Shown here in pieces: positions 63,542 to 64,000 of a stretch of DNA of 64,000 nucleotides (position 1 is the stretch's first letter; each line of letters begins with the position of its first letter). The position numbers and the translations under genes are program-made. The stretch is taken from positions 62,001 through 126,000 of the forward strand of contig JAWKKV010000009.1 in NCBI GenBank assembly GCA_041393015.1. Direction: 5' to 3'. Source of the stretch: JAGQYH01 sp041393015. GTDB lineage: Bacteria > Bacteroidota > Bacteroidia > Chitinophagales > JADIYW01. The notes below the pieces were generated by a model. It saw nothing but the letters and a program-made list of their open reading frames with translations, did not search any database and was not told the origin of the DNA.

Positions 63542-64000
63542 ATGAAAAATCCAATTATCATTGGCGCAGGCGTTTCCGGTTTGGTAGCTGCCATTGAATT
63601 AGAAAAAGCTGGTTATGCCCCCATCCTATTGGAAGCTACTGATAGCGTGGGCGGACGTGTTAAAACCGATGACATAAATGGTTTTCCGGCTGATCATGGA
63701 TTCCAAGTTTTATTGACCGAATACCCTGAAGCACAGCGCTACTTAAATTACGAACAACTAGACTTGGTGAAATTTTTACCCGGCAGTGTGATTTTTAAAA
63801 ATGGTGAACTGGAAAAAATTGGCGACCCACTGAGAGATCTTTCCTTTTTGTGGTCTACCGCCTTTGCTGATATAGGATCGATTAACGACAAATGGTTAAT
63901 TCTAAAATTATCGTTGTCGTTGAAAAAGAAAAGTATTGATCAAATTTTTGCGGAACCGGAAACGACCACCCAAATTTATTTACAGCATTATGGATTCTCG
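63542..64000 (+). CDS. FAD-dependent amine-oxidase-like oxidoreductase (3' end outside window)
   Basis: The open frame starts at ATG 63542 and is not closed at 64000 (153 codons visible). The N-terminal FAD site is KNPIIIGAGVSGLVAAIELE, followed by ILLEATDSVGGRVKTDDING and FPADHGFQVLLTEYPEAQRY, typical of the protoporphyrinogen-oxidase / phytoene-desaturase-like NAD(P)/FAD superfamily. Substrate cannot be read from this part. Confidence 0.85.
   Translation, partial: MKNPIIIGAGVSGLVAAIELEKAGYAPILLEATDSVGGRVKTDDINGFPADHGFQVLLTEYPEAQRYLNYEQLDLVKFLPGSVIFKNGELEKIGDPLRDLSFLWSTAFADIGSINDKWLILKLSLSLKKKSIDQIFAEPETTTQIYLQHYGFS

Noticed and set aside
1..64000. CRISPR array, tRNA or rRNA gene, complete prophage or transposase
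   Set aside because: Looked for regularly spaced direct repeats, cloverleaf-like sequence, rRNA stretches, integrase/transposase motifs; none found.

Overview
The window comes from an AT-rich genome of the phylum Bacteroidota, most likely a Flavobacteriales-type marine or freshwater organism. The evidence is a type IX secretion sorting tail (gene at 49954), SusC/CirA-style TonB receptor with a carboxypeptidase-like N-terminal domain (11625), GIN/DUF2807 protein (6649), a HisKA_2 kinase with TPRs (30097), a three-gene b-type succinate dehydrogenase (53903-57241), starts that mostly lack Shine-Dalgarno sequences, and promoters of the Bacteroidota TTTG-N19-TAnnTTTG type. No rRNA, tRNA, CRISPR array, integrase or transposase gene was seen.

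Region by region: 1-3.3 kb is an accessory edge. It holds a secreted zincin-like protein, then short genes (a small membrane protein with a cytochrome-oxidase-like motif; DUF2200 and DUF1801 genes overlapping by 4 nt) separated by an attC-like hairpin, which suggests integron-type cassettes, and a serine-hydrolase remnant. 3.3-6.5 kb is a divergent TetR regulator / SulP anion transporter / beta-carbonic anhydrase unit with a palindromic operator and a terminator, plausibly for bicarbonate supply. 6.6-18.5 kb carries a GIN-domain protein, FAD oxidoreductase, MATE exporter, methyltransferase, a histidine-rich protein paired with a TonB receptor (probable metal uptake), an HD hydrolase, a serine hydrolase and an MDR-type reductase. 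18.6-23.3 kb is a minus-strand operon for a 2-oxoacid:ferredoxin oxidoreductase with a GltD-like NAD(P)H/Fe-S partner. 23.4-34.4 kb has a YdeI protein, DEAD-box helicase, PEP synthase, thioesterase, a PiT-like permease, an orphan sensor kinase and Tex.

From about 34.9 to 41.0 kb every gene is broken by indels although protein-level sense is kept: hrpB, an unrecognised three-gene module, a HEPN-like protein and a secreted protein. Flanking genes are intact, so either this is a decaying island or, more likely, a poorly polished stretch of assembly. It contains the least familiar biology of the window: the three-gene module and the HEPN-like gene.

41.2-57.2 kb returns to intact genes: cysE-cysM for cysteine synthesis, DUF202, secreted proteins and lipoproteins (one with an internal duplication), a large M16 peptidase, a T9SS cargo protein, a beta-helix protein and sdhCAB. 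57.4-64 kb has a C45-type peptidase gene interrupted by one in-frame TAG, a 700-bp repeat-filled gap, peptidase T, two SnoaL/NTF2-fold proteins, a methyltransferase, a sulfotransferase with a one-base frameshift, and the start of an FAD amine-oxidase-like gene that runs off the end.

Two promoter-like sequence families recur: a ~31-bp box at 38823, 44231, 53867 and 57311, and a TTTG-N19-TACATTAG box at 37444 and 50946. Several dispersed palindromic repeats sit between genes.
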